Positions 53,161 through 63,452 of a stretch of 64,000 nt of DNA are shown here, piece after piece (positions within the stretch are counted from its first letter, which is position 1; the number at the start of each line of letters is the position of its first letter). This DNA comes from Parapristionchus giblindavisi (Eukaryota > Nematoda > Chromadorea > Rhabditida > Diplogasteridae). Under the pieces are notes generated by a model, which saw only the letters and a list, made by a program, of their open reading frames with translations, ran no database searches and had not been told where the DNA came from. Location: NCBI GenBank assembly GCA_943737045.1, contig CALSFV010000274.1, positions 1-64,000 on the forward strand, given 5' to 3'. Made by a program: the position numbers and the translations under genes.

Positions 53161-55174
53161 TATTTCAAATGAAGAAATAAACAATACAACATAACGGTAA
53201 TCGATAATCAATAATAGAGAAATGTATAAACTGACACAATAAGAACATAAATATAAAACTTGAGTAATCAATAATAGCCATTCACATTCAATCAATAACT
53301 GCCATACAAAAGTCTATTAGCTAATATGAAAGCCAATTAAAAAACTTTAAAAAATGCATTTGATTAAACGCGCTTTGAGCACTCGTTTGACTACTTACAA
53401 GACTATATACAAGAGGGAGTTCATGCATTCCAACGTGTAAATTTACATTGTAAAAGTCAGTACTGAAAAATCATTGAAATTTTTAAAATTCGAAAAAATT
53501 GAATTTTGATGAAAATGAGCAGAAATGGCTATAAAACGTCTATAACTAGTGTGTATGTGCGTATAACTTGTTTAAAATCACAATTTAAATCAGCTTTAAT
53601 TATCAGACTGGAATGTCCATACTCACCAACCCTCCCTCAACCACCAGTCACGAGTAACTGCAATACGCGCACAAAACCCGCCATTTCCCGCTCCAAATAG
53701 TGCCTTTCAATTGCCGCTTTTGCCTGAGCTGCGTAGCGGACGTTGCGGCGCGTTAAAACGCGCGCTTCCGGTGCTCAAACGGTCCATTTTGAAGCAAGAT
53801 GTGGTCATTTAAGTGAGATGTGTAACCATTTCCCTTGTATTCTCGCGATGGATTGGCTAGAATACATATAATGGCTGGAATACGTCCATAACTAGTGTCA
53901 TATGTGCGTATGAGTTGTTTAAAGTCATGATTTCAATCAGTTAAAGTTGCGAGAGCGGATTGTGACGTCACCGCTTCCCTGTGGCTGCATAGAGGCAGAA
54001 CAGCGAAGGCTAGAGTGAGTGCGCGCACCTCTCTCTCTCACTCCTCTCTTCCTCACCCTCTAATAGTGATAGTCTAGACTGTAACTTTCTTCAGCCTGGG
54101 CCAAATTTAACACTTTCTTCAGCTACTATTATGCAATTTTGCATGGAGAATTCATTAAACACACTTGTAGAGCGCTCTGACAACGTTGGACTAGTCGAAA
54201 TAACATTTTTACCCTATTTTACCAATATTTTCGATAAAAATCAATATTTAATGTAATCAGAGAGTGATAATCATATAAAATTTGAACTCATGAACCTCAA
54301 ATTGTATAGTTGATGTTGATGGGTCACGAGGGAAAATTCAGCCACATTATTACGCATAAGTTCTTGCACGTTTAAAAATTATCCCCCCCCCTTCCCCACT
54401 ACTGATTAGCGTGTCTATACATCAAACATTTTCATACACACTTTGTTGCGTGAAACAATAGTATACACTGACGTCCACATATATTTATTCACTCAGACAG
54501 TGGCCATTCAGCACGTAAAATTGACGATTAAAGGCTTATTAAAAGTGATATAATAAGGGAATGAGGCAATTAGAGTCTGGTTGATAGAGAGATCAAAGAA
54601 TGAGAAATGTATGAAATATTGATTGATACACATAAGAAGAGGTGATAGTGATATGCGATCAAAATTGAGGGGATAAGGTACAATAACAAAACATTGATTA
54701 ATTTGAAACTCTCCACTCTGATAGTACTCTCTCGCTTTCTTTGTCTACGAGAGAGCTTTGCCAGAGCGGAGAGTTTCAAAATAGCTTGGGGTGTGACTTC
54801 TAATTATATTGATAATCAACAATAAGCGAACGATAGTATGTGAAATATAAACAAAATAAGTAAATATTAGTTGAGATACTCAGAAGTAGCACCAATAATG
54901 TTAAAAATTGAGAGAGAAGAGAAAAAAAGAGAAAAAAAATGTAGAAAAGTGAAGATTTTTCTCTACTTTCCCAACTTTTGGGACTTTCTACACAGTATAA
55001 CTACAGCATAAGTCTCACTAGAGCGTAGATTACAGTATAAATCAAGCATTGAAACAATAATCGATAATCATAATTAGAATAATCGATACTCGAGAGGTTT
55101 AAAAAGAAACACACTAATAAGTGAGAGAAGTTTACAACATGAAATCAGTATGAAAATTCGTAAAGTAAAGAAAG
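53161..55174 (+). repeat. Satellite A unit 23 (type II-N, right-edge variant)
   Basis: II-N with right-edge variants, a hybrid ACTTTAAAAAATGC site, GCTAGAGTGAG, and a shortened CT tract followed by CTCCTCTCTTCC. It is 2,014 bp long. Confidence 0.95.
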
Positions 55175-56863
55175 TATTTCAAATGAAGAAATAAACAATA
55201 CAACATAACGGTAATCGATAATCAATAATAGAGAAATGTATAAACTGACACAATAAGAACATAAATATAAAACTTGAGTAATCAATAATAGCCATTCACA
55301 TTCAATCAATAACTGCCATACAAAAGTCTATTAGCTAATATGAAAGCCAATTAAAAAACTTTAAAAAATGCATTTGATTAAACGCGCTTTGAGCACTCGT
55401 TTGACTACTTACAAGACTATATACAAGAGGGAGTTCATGCATTCCAACGTGTGAATTTACATTGTAAAAGTCAGTACTGAAAAATCATTGAAATTTTTAA
55501 AATTCGAAAAAATTGAATTTTGATGAAAATGAGCAGAAATGGCTATAAAACGTCTATAACTAGTGTGTATGTGCGTATAACTTGTTTAAAATCACAATTT
55601 AAATCAGCTTTAATTATCAGACTGGAATGTCCATACTCACCAACCCTCCCTCAACCACCAGTCACGAGTAACTGCAATACGCGCACAAAACCCGCCATTT
55701 CCCGCTCCAAATAGTGCCTTTCAATTGCCGCTTTTGCCTGAGCTGCGTAGCGGACGTTGCGGCGCGTTAAAACGCGCGCTTCCGGTGCTCAAACGGTCCA
55801 TTTTGAAGCAAGATGTGGTCATTTAAGTGAGATGTGTAACCATTTCCCTTGTATTCTCGCGATGGATTGGCTAGAATACATATAATGGCTGGAATACGTC
55901 CATAACTAGTGTCATATGTGCGTATGAGTTGTTTAAAGTCATGATTTCAATCAGTTAAAGTTGCGAGAGCGGATTGTGACGTCACCGCTTCCCTGTGGCT
56001 GCATAGAGGCAGAACAGCGAAGGCTAGAGTGAGTGCGCGCACCTCTCTCTCTCACTCCTCTCTTCCTCACCCTCTAATAGTGATAGTCTAGACTGTAACT
56101 TTCTTCAGCCTGGGCCAAATTTAACACTTTCTTCAGCTACTATTATGCAATTTTGCATGGAGAATTCATTAAACACACTTGTAGAGCGCTCTGACAACGT
56201 TGGACTAGTCGAAATAACATTTTTACCCTATTTTACCAATATTTTCGATAAAAATCAATATTTAATGTAATCAGAGAGTGATAATCATATAAAATTTGAA
56301 CTCATGAACCTCAAATTGTATAGTTGATGTTGATGGGTCACGAGGGAAAATTCAGCCACATTATTACGCATAAGTTCTTGCACGTTTAAAAATTATCCCC
56401 CCCCCCTTCCCCACTACTGATTAGCGTGTCTATACATCAAACATTTTCATACACACTTTGTTGCGTGAAACAATAGTATACACTGACGTCCACATATATT
56501 TATTCACTCAGACAGTGGCCATTCAGCACGCAAAATTGACGATTAAAGGCTTATTAAAAGTGATATAATAAGGGAATGAGGCAATTAGAGTCTGGTTGAT
56601 AGAGAGATCAAAGAATGAGAAATGTATGAAATATTGATTGATACACATAAGAAGAGGTGATAGTGATATGCGATCAAAATTGAGGGGATAAGGTACAATA
56701 ACAAAACATTGATTAATTTGAAACTCTCCACTCTGATAGTACTCTCTCGCTTTCTTTGTCTACAAGAGAGCTTTGCCAGAGCGGAGAGTTTCAAAATAGC
56801 TTGGGGTGTGACTTCTAATTATGTTAATAATCAACAATAAGCGAACGATACTATGTGAAATAT

Positions 56864-57705
56864 ATATATATATTTATCGACATGCTCAGCATGAAACAAT
56901 ACAGGTTTGTAAATCAAAGATAATAGATCACATAACACTCTCGACATAAATTTATAGTGAAATAGGGTAAAGTTGGATAGGGATTGACTATATGGGAAAG
57001 AAGAGGGAAAGAATGATAGAATGGGGCAGAAAGAGGGGGGAATCTCTCATTGATGGGATCATCCCTCGCACGTGTCACTGGTCCGATATATAGATGAAGT
57101 GCTGGAACCGAGCAGGACTTGTAAGGATTAGAGATAGTAGCATCAATAGTGAGTAGTGCATAGGATAATCGGTGGAGGAGGCCGATCTTATTGAGTGACA
57201 CGATTGAATCTCTAAGATGGTCTTACAATGAGAGATGCAATTGGGGAATGGTAGGAGCTATTGGGTCAAAAAGAGAAAAGATGAAATAACTAGGATGCAA
57301 AAAGAGTAGGGTATTCACTATTCATTAATAACGATTTGAACTGCGAATGTGACTCGGCTGATAATATACTAGGTGGTAATCTATTCAGCCATCTAATAAC
57401 TCTCAGGGGGAAAGAGTTATATCTAATACTATTTCTAGTGAACTCTAATGAGAGGCCATAAGAGAAGCTACGGGGTCGGGTCGGCTGAAATCTAAAGAAT
57501 GTTTCGATCGGAATGATCGACTCTCCATAAAGTATCTTTCTCGCGAGGAGAAGATCACTTACCACCCTTTGCTCACTTAGAGGCTTCATTGAGAGTGCTT
57601 TCAATCTATCAGGATAAGAAGGAAGAGATTCAGGAGAGACGTGGAAGCAACGGTAGAAGACAATACGAGTAAAAAGGCGTTGAACCTTTTCTAAGGCGTT
57701 GAACC
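56864..57705 (-). mobile_element. 5'-truncated non-LTR retrotransposon (LINE) in satellite A unit 24
   Basis: This 842-bp insertion has AAATAT at both ends (56858-56863 and 57706-57711). On the minus strand it starts inside the end of a reverse-transcriptase frame and continues through about 420 bp of 3' UTR. It finishes in an AT-repeat tail (TATATATATAT) instead of poly(A). 5' truncation with a short target duplication is typical of target-primed reverse transcription. The 5' end carries an extra GGTTCAACGCC (57695-57705) that repeats 57676-57686, so the junction includes a 19-bp tandem duplication. Family (CR1, Jockey or similar) is uncertain. Confidence 0.85.
57290..57694 (-). pseudogene. 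C-terminal fragment of LINE ORF2 (reverse transcriptase)
   Basis: 134 codons open from the truncation point to a stop. The order of blocks is that of the region after the RT catalytic core in non-LTR elements: LEKVQRLFTRIVFYR, then SYPDRLKALSMKPLSEQR, SDLLLARKIL, a Phe-rich stretch, RYNSFPLRVIRWLNRLPPSI, and a Ser/Phe-Lys ending (SQFKSLL). All catalytic parts are missing, so it cannot act on its own. An initiator within it would be fortuitous. Confidence 0.85.
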
Positions 57706-57813
57706 AAATATAAACAAAATAAGTAAATATTAGTTGAGATACTCAGAAGTAGCACCAATAATGTTAAAAATTGAGAGAGAAGAGAAAAAAAGAGAAAAAA
57801 AACTTTATACTTT

Positions 57814-58496
57814 ATACACTTTATCAAGATTAACTAAGCAGTGTTTCCACTGAATCTGAAGTGTCATTTAGTCCGTATTATCTCATAATTTATGTGCTGT
57901 TATTGAAATGTTTAATTTCACTCGGCACGAGAACAAAAATGAAAAATGCATCTGTATTCTCGAATAAATTTCAGAAAATATTTTGGAATAATGGTTTAGA
58001 ATAATGAATAATGAATTAAGTAAAATAATAGTGATCATACACCTTCATGAGGCCATCTCACCAAACCCGTCTGGGATTCGCCTCTCACTTTAACGTCACT
58101 ATCTAACAGAGTCCACACTTCACTCCTTCGTTCATTCCAAATGAACATATACTAAATTGGAACAATACAGAGAAGATGAATTTCCTTTAATGTTCTTATC
58201 TGTTCCTTTAATGTGCTTAACTCTCACTTTAACGTCCCTATATACCTCTACCAAACCATACCGCTACTAGCAATCAAAGTCATCGTTTCCCGCCCGATGT
58301 GGCGCCTTTCTAATCGCGATTTTGATTGGACAGCGTAGCAGGGGTTGCGGCGCGTCGCCTGCACAAAACCGCAGCTCGAACGGAGCATTTTGAAGGAAGT
58401 TATGGTCATTCTAGTGAGATGTGGTGAATCAATCAATTCATTCATAAGAAGTAAAATAATAGATGAAGAGAGGGCCGATTTAGTCCGTAACAGTAA
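57814..58496 (+). repeat. Satellite B unit 1 (short, 683 bp)
   Basis: Lacks about 88 bp (second half of the AATAATG repeat, poly-G tract and GAGCATGTG segment) found in the other units; the join reads GGTTTAGAATAATGAATAATG near 57992. It borders satellite A. Confidence 0.9.
58285..58423. repeat. GC-rich module shared with satellite A (satellite B copy 1)
   Basis: Counterpart of satellite A 11947-12085, running from GTTTCCCGCCCG to AGTGAGATGTG in the same orientation and block order. Further copies are at about 59056-59194, 59825-59963 and 60592-60730. The blocks between the conserved words differ (TCGCCTGCACAAAACCGCA replaces TTTAACGCGCGCTTCCGGT), so this is old homology and not recent transfer. 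Confidence 0.8.
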
Positions 58497-59267
58497 TACA
58501 CTTTATCAAGATTAACTAAGCAGTGTTTCCACTGAATCTGAAGTGTCATTTAGTCCGTATTATCTCATAATTTATGTGCTGTTATTGAAATGTTTAATTT
58601 TCACTCGGCACGAGAACAAAAATGAAAAATGCATCTGTATTCTCGAATAAATTTCAGAAAATATTTTGGAATAATGGTTTAGAATAAGTTTCAAAATATA
58701 TTTTGGAATACTGTTCTGGAATATTTTCGGGATTTAGAGGGGGGGGGGGGAAGAGGGGGAAGGTTCATTCATGAGCATGTGATAAATTAAGTAAAATAAT
58801 AGTGATCATACACCTTCATGAGGCCATCTCACCAAACCCGTCTGGGATTCGCCTCTCACTTTAACGTCACTATATAACAGAGTCCACACTTCACTCCTTC
58901 GTTCATTCCAAATGAACATATACTAAATTGGAACAATACAGAGAAGATGAATTTCCTTTAATGTTCTTATCTGTTCCTTTAATGTGCTTAACTCTCACTT
59001 TAACGTCCCTATATACCTCTACCAAACCATACCGCTACTCGCAATCAAAGTCATCGTTTCCCGCCCGATGTGGCGCCTTTCTAATCGCGATTTTGATTGG
59101 ACAGCGTAGCAGGGGTTGCGGCGCGTCGCCTGCACAAAACCGCAGCTCGAACGGAGCATTTTGAAGGAAGTTATGGTCATTCTAGTGAGATGTGGTGAAT
59201 CAATCAATTCATTCATAAGAAGTAAAATAATAGATGAAGAGAGGGCCGATTTAGTCCGTAACAGTAA
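58497..59267 (+). repeat. Satellite B unit 2 (771 bp)
   Basis: Full unit with the longest poly-G run (about 12 G at 58739-58750). It has private CTACTCGCAATC and ATACTGTTCTGG variants. Confidence 0.93.
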
Positions 59268-60036
59268 TACACTTTATCAAGATTAACTAAGCAGTGTTTC
59301 CACTGAATCTGAAGTGTCATTTAGTCCGTATTATCTCATAATTTATGTGCTGTTATTGAAATGTTTAATTTTCACTCGGCACGAGAACAAAAATGAAAAA
59401 TGCATCTGTATTCTCGAATAAATTTCAGAAAATATTTTGGAATAATGGTTTAGAATAAATTTCAAAATATATTTTGGAATAATGTTCTGGAATATTTTCG
59501 GGATTTAGAGGGGGGGGGGAAGTGGGGGAAGGTTCATTCATGAGCATGTGATATATTAAGTAAAATAATAGTGATCATACACCTTCATGAGGCCATCTCA
59601 CCAAACCCGTCTGGGATTCGCCTCTCACTTTAACGTCACTATATAACAGAGTCCACACTTCACTCCTTCGTTCATTCCAAATGAACATATACTAAATTGG
59701 AACAATACAGAGAAGATGAATTTCCTTTAATGTTCTTATCTGTTCCTTTAATGTGCTTAACTCTCACTTTAACGTCCCTATATACCTCTACCAAACCATA
59801 CCGCTACTAGCAATCAAAGTCATCGTTTCCCGCCCGATGTGGCGCCTTTCTAATCGCGATTTTGATTGGACAGCGTAGCAGGGGTTGCGGCGCGTCGCCT
59901 GCACAAAACCGCAGCTCGAACGGAGCATTTTGAAGGAAGTTATGGTCATTCTAGTGAGATGTGGTGAATCAATCAATTCATTCATAAGAAGTAAAATAAT
60001 AGATGAAGAGAGGGCCGATTTAGTCCGTAACAGTAA
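59268..60036 (+). repeat. Satellite B unit 3 (769 bp)
   Basis: Full unit; poly-G run of about 9. Confidence 0.93.
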
Positions 60037-60803
60037 TACACTTTATCAAGATTAACTAAGCAGTGTTTCCACTGAATCTGAAGTGTCATTTAGTCCGTAT
60101 TATCTCATAATTTATGTGCTGTTATTGAAATGTTTAATTTTCACTCGGCACGAGAACAAAAATGAAAAATGCATCTGTATTCTCGAATAAATTTCAGAAA
60201 ATATTTTGGAATAATGGTTTAGAATAAATTTCAAAATATATTTTGGAATAATGTTCTGGAATATTTTCGGGATTTAGAGGGGGGGGAAGAGGGGGAAGGT
60301 TCATTCATGAGCATGTGATATATTAAGTAAAATAATAGTGATCATACACCTTCATGAGGCCATCTCACCAAACCCGTCTGGGATTCGCCTCTCACTTTAA
60401 CGTCACTATATAACAGAGTCCACACTTCACTCCTTCGTTCATTCCAAATGAACATATACTAAATTGGAACAATACAGAGAAGATGAATTTCCTTTAATGT
60501 TCTTATCTGTTCCTTTAATGTGCTTAACTCTCACTTTAACGTCCCTATATACCTCTACCAAACCATACCGCTACTAGCAATCAAAGTCATCGTTTCCCGC
60601 CCGATGTGGCGCCTTTCTAATCGCGATTTTGATTGGACAGCGTAGCAGGGGTTGCGGCGCGTCGCCTGCACAAAACCGCAGCTCGAACGGAGCATTTTGA
60701 AGGAAGTTATGGTCATTCTAGTGAGATGTGGTGAATCAATCAATTCATTCATAAGAAGTAAAATAATAGATGAAGAGAGGGCCGATTTAGTCCGTAACAG
60801 TAA
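60037..60803 (+). repeat. Satellite B unit 4 (767 bp)
   Basis: Full unit; poly-G run of about 7. Unit lengths fall by two bases each from unit 2 to 4, largely through this tract. Confidence 0.93.
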
Positions 60804-60973
60804 TACACTTTATCAAGATTAACTAAGTAGTGTTTCCACTGAATCTGAAGTGTCATTTAGTCCGTATTATCTCATAATTTATGTGCTGTTATTGAAATGT
60901 TTAATTTTCACTCGGCACGAGAACAAAAATGAAAAATGCATCTGTATTCTCGAATAAATTTCAGAAAATATTT
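60804..60973 (+). repeat. Satellite B unit 5 (truncated)
   Basis: First 170 bp of a unit. Single-copy sequence starts at CCTGTTTACCAG. Confidence 0.9.
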
Positions 60974-61945
60974 CCTGTTTACCAGTGCTGATGGATCTAA
61001 AATTTCTCTCTTTCTTCTGTCTGCGAAACGGAATTAGAAAATGAATTATAAACATGCTTTCTAAATGTTTTCTTTTCCAATTTATTATCCCGCTCTTCCG
61101 AAGGGATTCCAAACAATGAGTACTACTCATAGTTTGATCCTCTGCACGGAAATCTTTAGTAAAAAGCTAAAGATTTTCTCGGATTATCGGAAGGATCCAG
61201 AGAGAAAAAGAGAGCATTTTATTTGACAAAGGTGTTATTTTTGGGGTGTGCGATCAATCTCAGGTGGTCTGTCTGTCTGCATGACTTGTATGTTAACACA
61301 AAAGAATAACGAAAGTAAAACATTTACTATAGAGCAAGACAAAGACAACCAATGAAAGAAAAAGTGGATCTCTGATGTGAAACCTCCAATGCAGCTATGT
61401 TTGATTGGTAGATTAATACTCATACAAGACAATGATGAAATAAGAGAATAAAGAAGAAGAAACTTCACAACAATCTTGCATAGTGTGTTACGTGGTGGAT
61501 GATACGCAGTTTGTTACGGAGGGGGGATAGACTATGGAAAGAGGACTACACAAGTCTATTGAGATAGTCAATAAATACGATGCACCATTCAAGGCCTAAA
61601 TACATTCATACAAATAGATTCTCTATATCTAACCATACATATCATAGAAACAACAATAAACAACAATCCAATAAGTAAGGAAGGAGAAAAGTGAATTGGA
61701 GAAAACCAATCGATAAATAGACTTATTCAAGTGAAACGGAAGAACAGGTCATAACTGTATTTAGATATGAGAAGTAACGAGGGAAGGGGCAACGTTCGTT
61801 TAGCTGTCGATATACATTACATTTATTACATAGACAATATGCGCTCATATCACAGGCCAACATAGATGTAGATCATATAATATGGTCTATATTGATTAGA
61901 AAAGGGGATATTAGAGATAAGTGGGCGGAGCTTATCATATCATAT
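60974..61945. other. Spacer between satellite B and the SEC63-like gene
   Basis: About 970 bp of AT-rich, apparently single-copy DNA. It includes a 9-bp hairpin (AAATCTTTA and TAAAGATTT, 61150-61176). Its right end is presumably the 3' UTR of the SEC63-like gene. A 77-residue hydrophobic minus-strand frame (61235-61468) begins like a signal peptide but is in low-complexity T-rich sequence and has no relatives I recognise. Confidence 0.6.
61822..61827 (-). terminator. Candidate poly(A) signal of the SEC63-like gene
   Basis: AATAAA on the minus strand about 120 bp after the stop codon, in AT-rich sequence. It is the nearest canonical hexamer I found. Confidence 0.5.
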
Positions 61946-63395
61946 CTATTCATCATCTGATTCTTCAGTGTATTCGTCACTTGATTCAATCACTTCTCCT
62001 TCTACTTCATCTTCTGTATCTTCATATTTCGGAAGAACAACTGCTTTGGCTTCCTTTACATCCAACTACAAATAATGAAGAGCAATGCATGTCTAATCAA
62101 CATCCACAATATACCTTAACATCAAGAGCGTAGTCACAATCCATATAAGAGTCCGAATGGACTGCCAATTGAAGAACGTACGATCCCTTCACTTCGGGAG
62201 CAGGGAAACGCATCTCAACCTAAATACCGCATTAATTTAGTATGCTTAATCCTAAGTATACATTACGTAGTTAAGGTATACTTACGGTTTGGGTATCAAC
62301 TAGCGTCTTACAGGACTGAACTGGAGCGACCAATCGACGATGCTAAAAGGAAATACACAAATTATATCAAATATCGGCACTTCTTCGGTTTCTGGCCGCT
62401 CCATTCGATCGAAAAGATCGAAATGGAGGGGGGGGGGTGGCCAGAAAGTTTCTGGCAGAAACCGAGGGGGGCGCCCGTTTCGGCAACGGATTATAAATCG
62501 GTTGGAAGATGACCTATGACAATAAAAGTTTTATCATTGTTATCAGTAGTGGTGTACGGTATGGTGCTACCGTAACCGTCAGGAATCGCGGACTGATTTT
62601 TTTTTCAGTTGACCCAAGACCCGGGGTTCATGGTTGAAAATGGCCGAAGTCGAAAAATTCATGATGGCCCGCGATCAAATACTAGTTGCCATTATATCAA
62701 TAGTGAGCCAACTTTTCTCTTTCTGGGTACCGTATCCCGAATTACCGTAATCTAGCTACCGTAACCTGCAATAATCTGGCCAAATGCACTTTAAATCCCG
62801 GTTTGATTACGGTAGTTCGGGTTACGGTAACCAGAAAGATAAAAGTTGGCTCACTATTGATATTATGGCAACTAGTATTTGGTCTCGGAGTATCATGAAT
62901 TTTTCGACTTTGGCCATTTTCAACCATGAACCCCGGGTCATGGGTCGACTGAAAAAAATCAGTTCGCGATTCCCGACGGTTACGGTAGCACCATACCGTA
63001 CACCACTACTGATAACAATCATACAACTTTTGTTTCCATATACCTTCTCCCAACCGATTTATAACTCGTTGCCGAAACGGGCGTTGCCGAAACGGGCGCC
63101 CCCGAAACCGAAGAAGCTCCCAAACATCAAAGATCACTTACTCCCTTCTTCTCTGATGTAGATAGAGTCAGCCACCACCATTCGTACTTCTCTCCGGGAT
63201 AGAACGGACAATGCACTGGATGAGTCTCGTATGACTTTGCCTACAATCAATCGATTAGGACTACGGCAACCAATCAATAAATCGAAAAAGAGTCATCTAC
63301 CGTACCTCAAGTACGGGTTTCTTCGTCTCCGCTACCCATTCATCCTCATCAGACTCATCATTGGGTGAGGCTCCGCTGACCTCGTCACCAGATTC
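61946..63395 (-). CDS. SEC63: SEC63-like ER translocation protein, C-terminal exons (partial)
   Basis: Five in-frame minus-strand exons, all in phase 0: 63306-63395, 63142-63240, 62286-62342, 62115-62219 and 61946-62065 (TAG stop). Introns of 65, 799, 66 and 49 bp have GT donors and AG acceptors. They encode 156 residues: an acidic stretch, HPVHCPFYPGEKYEWWWL, VEMRFPAPEVKGSY, HSDSYMDCDYALDVK, and an acidic C-terminal tail. The WWWL, FPAP and SDSYM blocks are those of the Sec63 (Brl) domain. SEC63 is a J-domain membrane protein that works with Sec61 and BiP in moving proteins into the ER. Brr2 and ASCC3 helicases share this domain, but the acidic tail and the preceding acidic stretch favour SEC63. 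C. elegans calls its orthologue dnj-29. The J domain, membrane segments and promoter lie beyond the right edge. A transposable element occupies the long intron. Confidence 0.85.
62390..62449. repeat. Small ~58-bp hairpin nested at the end of the intronic foldback
   Basis: TTTCTGGCC (62390-62398) pairs with GGCCAGAAA (62439-62447), and within it CTCCATTCGATC pairs with GATCGAAATGGAG around a short loop. Next to it is a run of 10-11 G. It separates CTTCTTCGGTTTC from the GGGGGCGCCCG end of the foldback, whereas the right end of the foldback has the two directly joined. It is therefore an added segment of about 77 bp. Confidence 0.65.
62464..63105. mobile_element. Diverged 654-type foldback element in a SEC63 intron
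   Basis: The inverted arms follow those of the element at 661-1314 closely inside (GTGTACGGTAT, GCTACCGTAACCG, CCGGGGTTCATGG, GTCGAAAAATTCATGA) but not at the ends. Its terminal 15-mer is CGCCCGTTTCGGCAA, present once on the left and twice on the right, against CGATCATTTCGCCAA in the satellite copies. The left end is disturbed by the small hairpin segment. Outside it, CTTCTTCGGTTTC (from 62380) and GAAACCGAAGAAG (to 63116) extend the palindrome. I could not define a target duplication. The splice sites of the host intron remain intact. Confidence 0.8.
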
Positions 63396-63452
63396 CTATT
63401 AATGTCTATTCGTTTTCATTTCTCCACAAATTTAGGCTAGATCAGGTTACAT

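Larger units (their letters stand above)
1..57801 (+). repeat. Satellite A tandem array (~2,018-bp unit, at least 24 units)
   Basis: A unit of 2,014-2,021 bp repeats head to tail from the first base. Taking the start of a unit as TATTTCAAATGAAG, units begin at 1, 2685, 5367, 7385, 9404, 11425, 13445, 15464, 17482, 19500, 21519, 23540, 25557, 27575, 29593, 31611, 33632, 35651, 37670, 39689, 41708, 51140, 53161 and 55175. Longer spacings are explained by inserted elements. Subfamilies are set by linked variants. Type I has ACTAAAAAAATGC, CTCACTTCC, TAGTAGATG, AGGCAGT and GAGGGAATAAGG. Type II has ACTTTAAAAAATCC, CTCCCTTCC, TAGTTGATG, AGACAGT and GAGGGGATAAGG. Type II splits into K (CAGTTTTAATT, GCAAAACG) and N (CAGCTTTAATT, GCAATACG, GTTAAAACG). 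The array continues beyond the left edge. The phase of the unit is arbitrary, and identity was judged by eye. Confidence 0.97.
55175..57801 (+). repeat. Satellite A unit 24 (truncated last unit, split by LINE)
   Basis: Satellite parts are 55175-56863 and 57706-57801. The unit breaks off in the A-rich stretch after AGAGAAAAAAAGAG, where satellite B begins. It carries private changes near the LINE (ATGTTAATAATC, GATACTATG) and a G-to-A change at 56764 in the hairpin. Confidence 0.93.
57814..60973 (+). repeat. Satellite B tandem array (~770-bp unit, about 4.1 copies)
   Basis: Units taken from TACACTTTATCAAGATTAAC begin at 57814, 58497, 59268, 60037 and 60804; the last is cut off at about 60973 after CAGAAAATATTT. 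Lengths are 683, 771, 769, 767 and 170 bp. Each unit has a poly-G tract of variable length, an imperfect 38-bp tandem repeat built on ATTTTGGAATAATG, a repeated CTCTCACTTTAACGTC about 150 bp apart, and the GC-rich module shared with satellite A. A 65-residue minus-strand frame recurs in each full unit but lies across the module and shows no protein-like features. Confidence 0.95.

Noticed and set aside
1..57801. Possibility that the 2-kb unit is an rDNA, 5S or histone cluster
   Set aside because: No rRNA, 5S, tRNA, snRNA or histone sequence was recognised in the unit.
61235..61468. A 77-residue hydrophobic minus-strand frame with a signal-peptide-like start
   Set aside because: T-rich low-complexity sequence downstream of SEC63, with no recognised family and no exon evidence.
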